Below, piece by piece: positions 1 to 5,041 of a stretch of DNA of 5,041 nt. The stretch spans positions 1 through 5,041 of the forward strand of contig JANYCO010000473.1 of assembly GCA_025360235.1 (NCBI GenBank). Direction: 5' to 3'. Positions within the stretch are counted from its first letter, which is position 1, and each line of letters starts with the position of its first letter. The stretch is from Cytophagales bacterium (GTDB lineage Bacteria; Bacteroidota; Bacteroidia; Cytophagales; Cytophagaceae). The notes under the pieces are model-generated. The model ran no database searches and was not told where the DNA came from. It saw nothing but the letters and a program-made list of their open reading frames with translations. The translations under genes were made by a program, and so were the position numbers.

Positions 1-275
1 GGACAAATTTTAGCACAAAGGTCACAGACAATGCAGTCGTCCATTTCATTGTGCAATTTATAGCGGCCATTGTCAGGAACAGGAATGGCTTCGAAAGGGT
101 ATTGCGTTGTAACGATTCCTGTTTCTTGTTGGAAATAATCTTTATTCTCTACGCCAATAGGTTTCCGTTTATGGCGGGCATCTTTAAGATGTTTTAAGGT
201 AAGCCCAAGCCCTTGCGCCAGAGAAGAGATTCCTGTTTTTATAGTTTTGAAATATGTCTTTTTTCTTTTTTGCAT
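1..275 (-). CDS. nuoI: NADH-quinone oxidoreductase subunit I, NuoI (3' end off the left edge)
   Basis: This is the N-terminal 91 complete codons of NuoI, the peripheral-arm subunit of respiratory complex I that carries two [4Fe-4S] clusters (N6a and N6b) and passes electrons from NuoG towards the quinone site at NuoB/NuoD. The first cluster motif is visible at the very edge: Cys81, Cys84, Cys87 and Cys91 followed by Pro, in the context DDCIVCDLCAKICP. The second cluster motif must lie beyond the window. The N-terminus is basic (MQKRKK), followed by a segment (about residues 11-30) that fits the amphipathic helix with which NuoI lies on the membrane. The first cysteine sits about 20 residues later than in E. 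coli NuoI, so the N-terminal part is longer. The ATG at 273-275 lies one base after the nuoH stop codon, so the two genes are almost certainly co-transcribed and translationally coupled. No clear Shine-Dalgarno sequence is seen. Identification rests on the motif, the length and the nuoH neighbour. Confidence 0.97.
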   Translation of the reverse strand, partial: MQKRKKTYFKTIKTGISSLAQGLGLTLKHLKDARHKRKPIGVENKDYFQQETGIVTTQYPFEAIPVPDNGRYKLHNEMDDCIVCDLCAKIC

Positions 276-276
276 A

Positions 277-1380
277 TTATACCATCCACAAACGCCAAAT
301 GCCACAGGCAAATATAAGGACTAAAGAAGCAGGAATTAATACCTTCCAACAAAGATACATCAATTGATCAACACGCAGACGCGGGTAGGTCCAGCGGGCT
401 AGAATCTGAACAAATAACAATAGTAATGCTTTAGAAAACAGCCAGAAGAATCCCCATAGATTTCCGGCGATGGTTCCGGGAGCTCCGCTAGTCCAGTCAG
501 CTAGCCTTGCTGCTGCTATATTTGGGAATGGAGTGTTCCAACTACCAAGAAATAAAATAGAAGCCAGAAAACAAAGCAACAACATCATGGCGTATTCTCC
601 AAGGAATAAAATGGCAAAACGAAACCCTGAATATTCTGTATGAAATCCGGAGACCAATTCAGATTCAGCTTCCGGAATGTCAAATGGCGCTCTATTGGCT
701 TCGGCCAGAGAGGCAATGAAGAAAATTACAAAAGAAAAGAATAATAGTGGTGAACGGAAAATATTCCATGTGAGAAACCCTCCCACTTCTGTAACTTCAA
801 TACCCCAGGCTTTAATTCCAAAGAGGTAATTTTTTTCTGATGCAAAACCAACCACATCATTTATCCAGATGCCTTGCTGAATACTTATTTCCTGCAAGTC
901 CAACGACTGACAAATCATTACAGCACATAAAACAGATAATGTAAGTGGGATTTCGTATGAAACGATTTGTGCTACAGCTCTAAGCGCACCGAATAATGGA
1001 TACTTGCTTCCAGAGCCCCAACCCGCCATGATAAGCCCTACTACATCCAAAGAAATAATCGTAAGAATATAGAAAACTCCTACTTCTATTTTAGAACCAA
1101 TAATATCCGGAGAAAGCGGAAGTGTAGCAAAACCGGCAAAGATGGCCGTGAAAATAACAATCGGTGCCAGCTTGAATAATTTGCGGTCGGCAGTGGAAGG
1201 AACGATGTCTTCTTTTTGGATAAGTTTAAAAAGGTCGGCGAAACTCTGGCCAAGGCCGTAGTAGCCTACTTCCATTGGTCCCATTCTGTCTTGCACGAAG
1301 GCCGCTATTTTCCTTTCTGCCCAGAGTATAAAAACTGCGTAAATTAGAATAAGTGGTAATATGATCAGAAAAGCAAGCAT
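277..1380 (-). CDS. nuoH: NADH-quinone oxidoreductase subunit H, NuoH
   Basis: NuoH (the ND1 homologue) is the membrane subunit of complex I that joins the hydrophilic arm and forms the floor of the quinone cavity, taking part in coupling quinone reduction to proton pumping. Family landmarks visible in the 367-residue product are AERK (21-24) and QDRMGP (30-35) after the first membrane segment, GSKYPLFGALRAVAQIVSYE (124-143), and the signature at 227-252 containing RAPFDIPEAESELVSGFHTE. Hydrophobicity suggests eight membrane segments, near residues 2-21, 69-88, 101-121, 137-157, 211-226, 254-281, 309-330 and 345-365. E. coli NuoH is 325 residues; the extra length here falls in two loops, about 161-208 and 282-307. 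The ATG at 1378-1380 is chosen because no ATG, GTG or TTG occurs upstream before the in-frame stop at 1444-1446, and the distance to AERK suits one helix. AGGGA lies two bases upstream of the ATG, too close for a good ribosome site. nuoI follows after one base. nuoG, the usual upstream neighbour, is absent. Confidence 0.98.
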   Translation of the reverse strand: MLAFLIILPLILIYAVFILWAERKIAAFVQDRMGPMEVGYYGLGQSFADLFKLIQKEDIVPSTADRKLFKLAPIVIFTAIFAGFATLPLSPDIIGSKIEVGVFYILTIISLDVVGLIMAGWGSGSKYPLFGALRAVAQIVSYEIPLTLSVLCAVMICQSLDLQEISIQQGIWINDVVGFASEKNYLFGIKAWGIEVTEVGGFLTWNIFRSPLLFFSFVIFFIASLAEANRAPFDIPEAESELVSGFHTEYSGFRFAILFLGEYAMMLLLCFLASILFLGSWNTPFPNIAAARLADWTSGAPGTIAGNLWGFFWLFSKALLLLFVQILARWTYPRLRVDQLMYLCWKVLIPASLVLIFACGIWRLWMV

Positions 1381-1413
1381 TTTCCCTAAGGAGAGTGCTA
1401 AATTAAGATTAAA

Positions 1414-1515
1414 ATGCGAGAATATGAAAATAAATTGAAAGAGTTATTGACACTTGGTTATCCGGTTTCCTATAAGTTGTCTGACGGCATTTTGCGGGAG
1501 AGTATAGCCGTCTGA
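1414..1515 (+). CDS. Possible 33-codon small ORF in the nuoH-ostA gap (doubtful)
   Basis: An ATG-to-TGA reading frame of 33 codons lies on the plus strand in the gap between nuoH and the OstA-like gene. It begins MREYENKLKELLTLGY, which could form a short charged amphipathic helix, and ends ILRESIAV. An AAGGAG occurs at 1388-1393 but is 20 bases from the ATG, too far to act as a normal ribosome site. The surrounding sequence is richer in GC than the other intergenic region, which makes it look more like coding DNA. The opposite strand is also open for 33 codons just after the ostA stop, so being open here is weak evidence. I do not recognise the peptide. It may be chance, or a remnant of a decayed gene. 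Confidence 0.12.
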   Translation: MREYENKLKELLTLGYPVSYKLSDGILRESIAV

Positions 1516-1519
1516 CAAC
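1476..1519. repeat. Imperfect inverted repeat (13-bp arms, 18-base loop) upstream of nuoH
   Basis: Left arm 1476-1488 (GTTGTCTGACGGC) and right arm 1507-1519 (GCCGTCTGACAAC) pair over 13 positions with a single T-T mismatch; the spacer is 18 bases (1489-1506). Because of the mismatch, the heptamer GTCTGAC is also present as a direct repeat in both arms. Neither side is followed by a run of T, so this is not a standard intrinsic terminator for the OstA-like gene. It overlaps the start of any transcript made from the candidate nuoHI promoter at 1516-1545, so it could be an operator, a stabilising 5' hairpin in the nuoHI mRNA, or a rho-type or processing hairpin after ostA. The function is unknown. 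Confidence 0.6.
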
Positions 1520-1545
1520 AGTACTTCAATTATTTTATTGTCAAA
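1516..1545 (-). promoter_or_regulatory. Candidate Bacteroidota-type promoter for nuoHI
   Basis: On the minus strand, TTTG (1545-1542) directly follows the ostA stop codon and is separated by 18 bases from TACTGTTG (1523-1516). The Bacteroidota consensus is TTTG near -33 and TAnnTTTG near -7, so the second box has one mismatch (G for the first T of TTTG). Initiation would fall near 1509, giving a leader of about 130 bases that opens inside the inverted repeat. It could let nuoHI be transcribed independently of ostA. These boxes are short and AT-rich, so chance matches are likely. Confidence 0.35.
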
Positions 1546-3108
1546 TTAATTTTTATAGGGTATCACCACCGGCTCTACTTTTTTGTCCCGTACATTCACC
1601 ACTTGTTCTTTGACAGGCTTTTCTCCTATCCTCCATTGAAATCCTTTTAGTTTGGTTTCTGCTTCGAGTATTTCATGAGGAGGAATAAATTTAGCATCTG
1701 GTTTATTGATGTAGGAAATATTATTCAGATTGCCATCCTTAAATTTGATAATAATATTACTGCATTCCGATTTATTCATGCCTATCAAATCCGTCTTCCC
1801 TTCTTCCATGGCGTAGTAGATACTTTGTCCGTTTCCTGAAACATCGATTCTACTTAACTTATCATCCAGGAATATAGCAGTCATTTTTTTACCCTTTACT
1901 TGGTTGAAATTTTTTATTGTATCCTGGGAAACAATAAAAGAATTTATGTTGGTATTGAGTTGATGAATTTTTTTATTTTTCATTAAAATATTGATCGAAT
2001 CGGCAATGATCTGATTGATTCCACTCCACAGTATTGGATCTTTATAAAGATATATGGTAGAATCTACAAAATTATAAACCAACGAATCGCATTTGGCTTG
2101 TAAGTCATTTTTAAATATTTTAACATTGTGAAATGCCAGTAAATATTTTTCCTTTTTAGTAGTGTCATTAGGATTTTTCCTGTCGATAGAAATAAGCGTA
2201 TCTGCAACAAGGAAAAGCGTATCGTCTTCCATTTTATTTTTCACCAAGGGTTTTCCTGTTATTTTAACAATTCCTTCTTTACCCCAGTAGTGCGCCAGAT
2301 CTCCAAATACTTCAATTTTATTTTCTACAGAAGTAACTTTTACATTTCCTTCCGAAACGCCATTGTTATTTTTCTCATCATAATAAATTTTATCACCCTC
2401 CAGAAAATAACTTCCTGATTCTACTTTGGCTCTCCCTGTAAAACGGGACTGTCCTTTTGCCGTATCGTATTCTCCATGATCGGCGTATAAAATATCATTC
2501 TCCTTGGTTACTTTGGAAGGTCCACGGAAAGTGGCGATCTTTGAAGGAGAATGGTATTGTAAGGTATCAGAAGTAAGTGTGTATTGTTCTTTTGAATTAA
2601 CAACCTTAACATCTTTCTTAAACCAAAACATTTTACTTGCAGTATTGTAGTAGCCCTTGTCACTCGTCAACACATTAGCATCGTCTATAATCCTTCCACC
2701 ACCATGGTAAGAGGCCAATTTAATTTTAGTATCGTACTCCATGTAGTCCGTAGTTAAGGTCATTTTTTTATCCCTTAAAAGAACATCTTCGGTTACGATC
2801 GCTTTTTTTGTATTTCCATAATAAAGCAATTTTTTTCCGCTAAGATAGATCGAATCTCCTTGCACCATTCTTACGTTGCCAAAACATTCTACTTCATTTT
2901 TCACTTTGTTCCAATAAGCAGAATCACAATAAAGAAAAGCACCCTCTTGTTTAAAAACAACATTGCCAATAAGCTTATTTATCATTTCACCCTTTATTTT
3001 CAGTCCTTCCAGCGAACCAGCCTGTACAAGCTGAACCTTTTCACCTTCCTGTGCATGAAGAAAGAAAGGAGTGAATAAAATTAGTACTATAATATATATT
3101 CGAAACAT
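1546..3108 (-). CDS. OstA/LptA-like lipopolysaccharide-transport protein, secreted
   Basis: The 520-residue product begins with a signal peptide (positive start, hydrophobic core about residues 4-17, likely cleavage after HAQ at 18-20), so it should be exported to the periplasm. The mature N-terminal half matches the OstA-like fold of LptA and the LptD N-domain, which forms the beta-jellyroll bridge that carries lipopolysaccharide to the outer membrane. A recurring (D/K)-x3-Y signature at 61/65, 93/97, 121/125, 150/154, 181/185, 210/214 and 239/243 gives seven units spaced 28-32 residues apart, with phrases such as SDTLQY and ADHGEY. It is far longer than E. coli LptA (185 residues). The second half (about 260-480) repeats similar beta-rich phrases (VADTL, KCDSLVY, IADSINI) less regularly and ends near GFQWR (489-493) with a charged tail. 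Long OstA-like proteins are usual in Bacteroidota. The ATG at 3106-3108 immediately precedes the signal peptide; the leader is A/T-rich without a Shine-Dalgarno sequence. It lies upstream of nuoH on the same strand and diverges from tilS. The family is clear, the exact Lpt role inferred. Confidence 0.9.
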   Translation of the reverse strand: MFRIYIIVLILFTPFFLHAQEGEKVQLVQAGSLEGLKIKGEMINKLIGNVVFKQEGAFLYCDSAYWNKVKNEVECFGNVRMVQGDSIYLSGKKLLYYGNTKKAIVTEDVLLRDKKMTLTTDYMEYDTKIKLASYHGGGRIIDDANVLTSDKGYYNTASKMFWFKKDVKVVNSKEQYTLTSDTLQYHSPSKIATFRGPSKVTKENDILYADHGEYDTAKGQSRFTGRAKVESGSYFLEGDKIYYDEKNNNGVSEGNVKVTSVENKIEVFGDLAHYWGKEGIVKITGKPLVKNKMEDDTLFLVADTLISIDRKNPNDTTKKEKYLLAFHNVKIFKNDLQAKCDSLVYNFVDSTIYLYKDPILWSGINQIIADSINILMKNKKIHQLNTNINSFIVSQDTIKNFNQVKGKKMTAIFLDDKLSRIDVSGNGQSIYYAMEEGKTDLIGMNKSECSNIIIKFKDGNLNNISYINKPDAKFIPPHEILEAETKLKGFQWRIGEKPVKEQVVNVRDKKVEPVVIPYKN

Positions 3109-3189
3109 AAAGTTTTATTAGAACAGAATAATAGGAAGGTTATTTCACAAATCATTAACACTTTAATACGCTAACACCTAGATATATCA

Positions 3190-3197
3190 CAAAACTA
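3190..3197 (-). promoter_or_regulatory. Candidate -7 box (TAGTTTTG) for the OstA-like gene
   Basis: The minus strand reads TAGTTTTG here, an exact match to the Bacteroidota -7 consensus TAnnTTTG, in the divergent region about 80 bases upstream of the ostA ATG. Initiation would fall near 3183, leaving a leader of about 75 bases. No TTTG is found at the expected -33 distance; the nearest upstream TTTG (3211-3208) is only 10 bases away. The match is therefore half a promoter and may be chance in DNA this rich in A and T. Confidence 0.25.
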
Positions 3198-3209
3198 TGT
3201 AAATTTACA
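3198..3209. promoter_or_regulatory. 12-bp perfect palindrome TGTAAATTTACA, possible operator
   Basis: TGTAAATTTACA is its own reverse complement. It ends five bases before the tilS ATG and abuts the candidate ostA -7 box, a suitable place for a regulator acting on both divergent genes. On the plus strand it contains TAAATTTA (3200-3207), one mismatch from the Bacteroidota -7 box; if used, tilS mRNA would be leaderless or nearly so. The divergent region (3109-3214) is only about 24% GC, so a short AT palindrome could occur by chance. Confidence 0.3.
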
Positions 3210-3214
3210 AAATA

Positions 3215-4540
3215 ATGCTGAATAAGTTTAATAAATATAATACCGAGAATGCCCTCTTCCGTCCTGAAGACAAACTTTTGGTTACTTTGAGTGGTGGCGT
3301 AGATTCTGTGGTCTTATGCCATTTGCTTAAAAACTATAATGCACACTTTTCTATAGCTCATTGTAACTTTGATCTTCGTGGGAAAGAATCAGACGCGGAT
3401 GAACAATTTGTGGAGGAACTGGCAGAAGATTTAGAGGTTAATATTCATATTAAAAAATTTGATACAAAAGCATTTCAAAAAAGCGAAGGTATTTCTACAC
3501 AAATGGCAGCACGTGAACTTCGGTATAAATGGTTTTCAGAGTTAGCGAAACAAAAAGATTACAAGTACATTCTTACCGCACATCACCAAAATGATCTTGT
3601 AGAAACAGTTTTACTGAATTTAATCCGCGGTACAGGAATCGCAGGACTTCATGGGATTCGAGCTAAATCCGGAAATATTATTCGTCCTCTCCTATTTGCC
3701 TCAAAAGAGGAAATTCTGAATTACGCCAAAGAAAATAAATTAAGTTGGTGTGAAGATAGTTCTAATGAATCAACCAAGTACCAAAGGAATCTGTTGAGAC
3801 TTGAAGTCATCCCTTTATTAAAAAAGATAAACTCCAATCTTGAGACAACGTTGCATCAGAGTATTGAAAAAATTTCTGCTGCAGAAGCTGTTTTCAATCA
3901 ATACATAGAAGGCTGTAAGGTTGATTTCTTAACTAAAAAGTCTGATCATTTTATTTTAAAATTTGATTTTCTGAAAGAAGAAGTAGAACCACATATTATT
4001 TTGTTTGAACTCTTGCGTCCCTTTGGTTTTAATTATATACAAACAAAAGAACTTTTAGAAATTCTGAATAAAGAAGCAGGTAAAAAATTTATTTCAGCTA
4101 CCCATATTCTTGTAAAAGACAGAACGCAATTAATCATTACTGAGAAGAATCAGGATATAGACCAAACAGAAGTATTGATTGATGCTGATGTAGAGAAAGT
4201 ATACATTCCATGGAGTGATATAACCATTAACATAAATGCGACAATTGGTTTTGAAAAAAACCAAGATTCTTCTGTAGCTTACTTGAATTATGAGAAATTA
4301 AAATTTCCCCTTATAATCAGACCGTGGAAAGAGGGAGATAGTTTTCATCCTTTTGGTATGAAAGGGAAAAAGAAGGTGAGTGATTTTTTAAATGATCTAA
4401 AAATTCCTTTGAATCTAAAAGAAAACGTCTCTGTACTTTTATCGGGTGAAGATATTGTATGGGTAGTCGGACATAGAATAGATGAACGCTACAAAGCAGA
4501 GATTACTCAACGTACATTATTTTTGAAAGCCATTTTGTAA
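3215..4540 (+). CDS. tilS: tRNA(Ile)-lysidine synthetase TilS
   Basis: TilS uses ATP and lysine to change C34 of the CAU anticodon of tRNA(Ile2) to lysidine in the cytoplasm, switching the tRNA from methionine to isoleucine identity and AUG to AUA reading; it is usually essential. The 441-residue product has the N-type ATP-pyrophosphatase P-loop SGGVDS (26-31), HCNFDLRG (49-56), AARELRY (98-104), TAHHQNDLVET (121-131) with IRG (137-139), RPLL (157-160) and EDSSN with RN..R (180-195). A less conserved middle region (about 210-355) follows, then the TilS C-terminal domain with RPWKEGD (369-375), KKVSDF (386-391) and GHRIDERY (419-426). Length is near the E. coli enzyme (432), so it is full length and apparently intact. 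The ATG at 3215 is the first possible start: the in-frame ATG at 3197 is followed directly by TAA. No Shine-Dalgarno sequence is seen. It diverges from the OstA-like gene and converges on the barrel gene with a three-base gap. Confidence 0.98.
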   Translation: MLNKFNKYNTENALFRPEDKLLVTLSGGVDSVVLCHLLKNYNAHFSIAHCNFDLRGKESDADEQFVEELAEDLEVNIHIKKFDTKAFQKSEGISTQMAARELRYKWFSELAKQKDYKYILTAHHQNDLVETVLLNLIRGTGIAGLHGIRAKSGNIIRPLLFASKEEILNYAKENKLSWCEDSSNESTKYQRNLLRLEVIPLLKKINSNLETTLHQSIEKISAAEAVFNQYIEGCKVDFLTKKSDHFILKFDFLKEEVEPHIILFELLRPFGFNYIQTKELLEILNKEAGKKFISATHILVKDRTQLIITEKNQDIDQTEVLIDADVEKVYIPWSDITININATIGFEKNQDSSVAYLNYEKLKFPLIIRPWKEGDSFHPFGMKGKKKVSDFLNDLKIPLNLKENVSVLLSGEDIVWVVGHRIDERYKAEITQRTLFLKAIL

Positions 4541-4543
4541 GAG

Positions 4544-5041
4544 CTATTTTGTTACAGGCACTTCTGGTTTAGTAGTTGGCTTAACATTGTTATTCGAGGG
4601 TCCGTTATTCTGAGGTAAAGGAGTATTTCCCGTAGGATTATTATTATCGTTCTCTTCTTTTAAATCGTCGTTTTTGATTGATTTCCTTTTCTTAGGTTTT
4701 TCATCGTTATTCATCTTTCCAAAACGATAGCTTAAGTTAATTTTAAAATTTGTACTATGAATAATTGTAGTGCTTTTCTGGTCTATAACAGGGGAATGTA
4801 GTTCATTGCGAATGGCAAAGTTGGGAGTGAAAAAATTCTCTGCTCCAAAACCAATGCTGCCTCTTTTATTAGAAAAATCTTTCTTCAGACTTAAACTGTA
4901 AACACCAAATCCTCCCTGAGATCCCTGGAGCTGGACTTGTCGGGCGCGATAAAAACCAAAAAGTTGCAGCGCTACTGTTTTTGTAATGGTGTAGGTACCG
5001 GATAACCTGCCACTAACCACCCATCCCTGATTACTTGCGTT
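4544..5041 (-). CDS. Outer-membrane beta-barrel (OMP_b-brl_3, TonB-receptor-like) protein, C-terminal part
   Basis: Only the last 165 codons are in the window; the frame is open to the right edge, so the gene starts beyond it. The GTG at 5018-5020 is an internal valine, not a start, because the frame continues upstream as NASNQGWV. The sequence shows alternating amphipathic beta-strands typical of the end of a TonB-dependent-receptor-like barrel: GTYTITKTVALQLFGFYRAR, then GFGVYSLSLKKDF, GSIGFGAENFFTPNF and FKINLSYRFGKM. The phrases ENFFTP and YRFGKM followed by a lysine-rich KSIKNDDLKE stretch are characteristic of the Bacteroidota outer membrane beta-barrel family (PF14905 type), whose members sit in the outer membrane; substrates are mostly unknown. 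After the last strand a 55-residue tail follows: a charged segment, then 35 residues with 10 Asn and 7 Pro ending in PVTK. The stop codon lies three bases from that of tilS. Whether the missing N-terminus has a plug or carboxypeptidase-like domain cannot be seen. Confidence 0.9.
   Translation of the reverse strand, partial: NASNQGWVVSGRLSGTYTITKTVALQLFGFYRARQVQLQGSQGGFGVYSLSLKKDFSNKRGSIGFGAENFFTPNFAIRNELHSPVIDQKSTTIIHSTNFKINLSYRFGKMNNDEKPKKRKSIKNDDLKEENDNNNPTGNTPLPQNNGPSNNNVKPTTKPEVPVTK

Noticed and set aside
1381..1446. N-terminal extension of NuoH
   Set aside because: The frame is open for 21 codons upstream of the ATG, but contains no ATG, GTG or TTG, and the existing N-terminus already provides a full first membrane helix before AERK.
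1447..1476. sigma70-like TTGACA, 18 bases, TATAAG on the plus strand
   Set aside because: It points antisense into the OstA-like gene, falls inside the doubtful small ORF, and E. coli-type boxes are not the norm in Bacteroidota; no gene would be served by it.
1476..1519. Intrinsic terminator of the OstA-like gene
   Set aside because: The stem is good but the loop is 18 bases and no T-run follows on the minus strand, so it is listed as an inverted repeat only.
2860..3078. 72-codon open frame on the plus strand
   Set aside because: It lies entirely antisense to the signal-peptide and first-repeat region of the OstA-like gene; its product is rich in Phe, Leu, Lys and Tyr with no domain features, as expected of a shadow of AT-rich coding DNA.
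5018..5020. GTG as start of a 158-residue outer-membrane protein
   Set aside because: The frame remains open to the window edge and the residues before it continue the beta-strand pattern, so the GTG is internal and the gene is truncated by the window.
1..5041. CRISPR array, insertion sequence, tRNA, rRNA, toxin-antitoxin or defence module
   Set aside because: No spaced direct repeats, transposase motifs, terminal inverted repeats of mobile elements or cloverleaf sequences were found; all sizeable frames belong to recognised families.

Overview
The window looks like chromosome from a Bacteroidota bacterium, probably of the Cytophagales/Sphingobacteriia type. Evidence: the C-terminus of an outer-membrane beta-barrel (OMP_b-brl_3, TonB-receptor-like) protein, a long OstA/LptA-like secreted protein, NuoH and NuoI of the Bacteroidota type, AT-rich intergenic DNA, no convincing Shine-Dalgarno sequences, and promoter-like boxes that fit the Bacteroidota pattern (TTTG / TAnnTTTG) better than the E. 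coli one. This placement is inference from gene content; no rRNA or tRNA is present.

Layout. Positions 1-1380 (minus strand) carry nuoI (cut by the left edge) and nuoH, separated by one base, encoding parts of respiratory complex I. Positions 1381-1545 are a gap containing an imperfect 13-bp inverted repeat and a candidate promoter for nuoHI. Positions 1546-3108 (minus) encode a 520-residue OstA/LptA-like protein with a signal peptide, expected to work in lipopolysaccharide transport. Positions 3109-3214 are a divergent, very AT-rich intergenic region with a 12-bp palindrome. Positions 3215-4540 (plus) encode TilS, the tRNA(Ile2) lysidine synthetase. Three bases later, converging on it, is the 3' part of an outer-membrane beta-barrel gene (4544-5041, minus), cut by the right edge. 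No stretch longer than about 165 bases lacks a gene.

How the genes relate. nuoH and nuoI make adjacent parts of one machine: NuoH anchors the quinone-site end of complex I in the membrane and NuoI carries two Fe-S clusters to it. The OstA-like gene and the barrel gene both concern the outer membrane but are separated by tilS and need not be co-regulated. tilS is a housekeeping gene. The window looks like ordinary core genome. I found no mobile element, CRISPR array, defence module or clearly undescribed system. The spots most worth a second look are the 165-bp gap before nuoH (inverted repeat over a predicted start site, coding-like composition), the apparent absence of nuoG upstream of nuoH, and the unassigned C-terminal half of the OstA-like protein.
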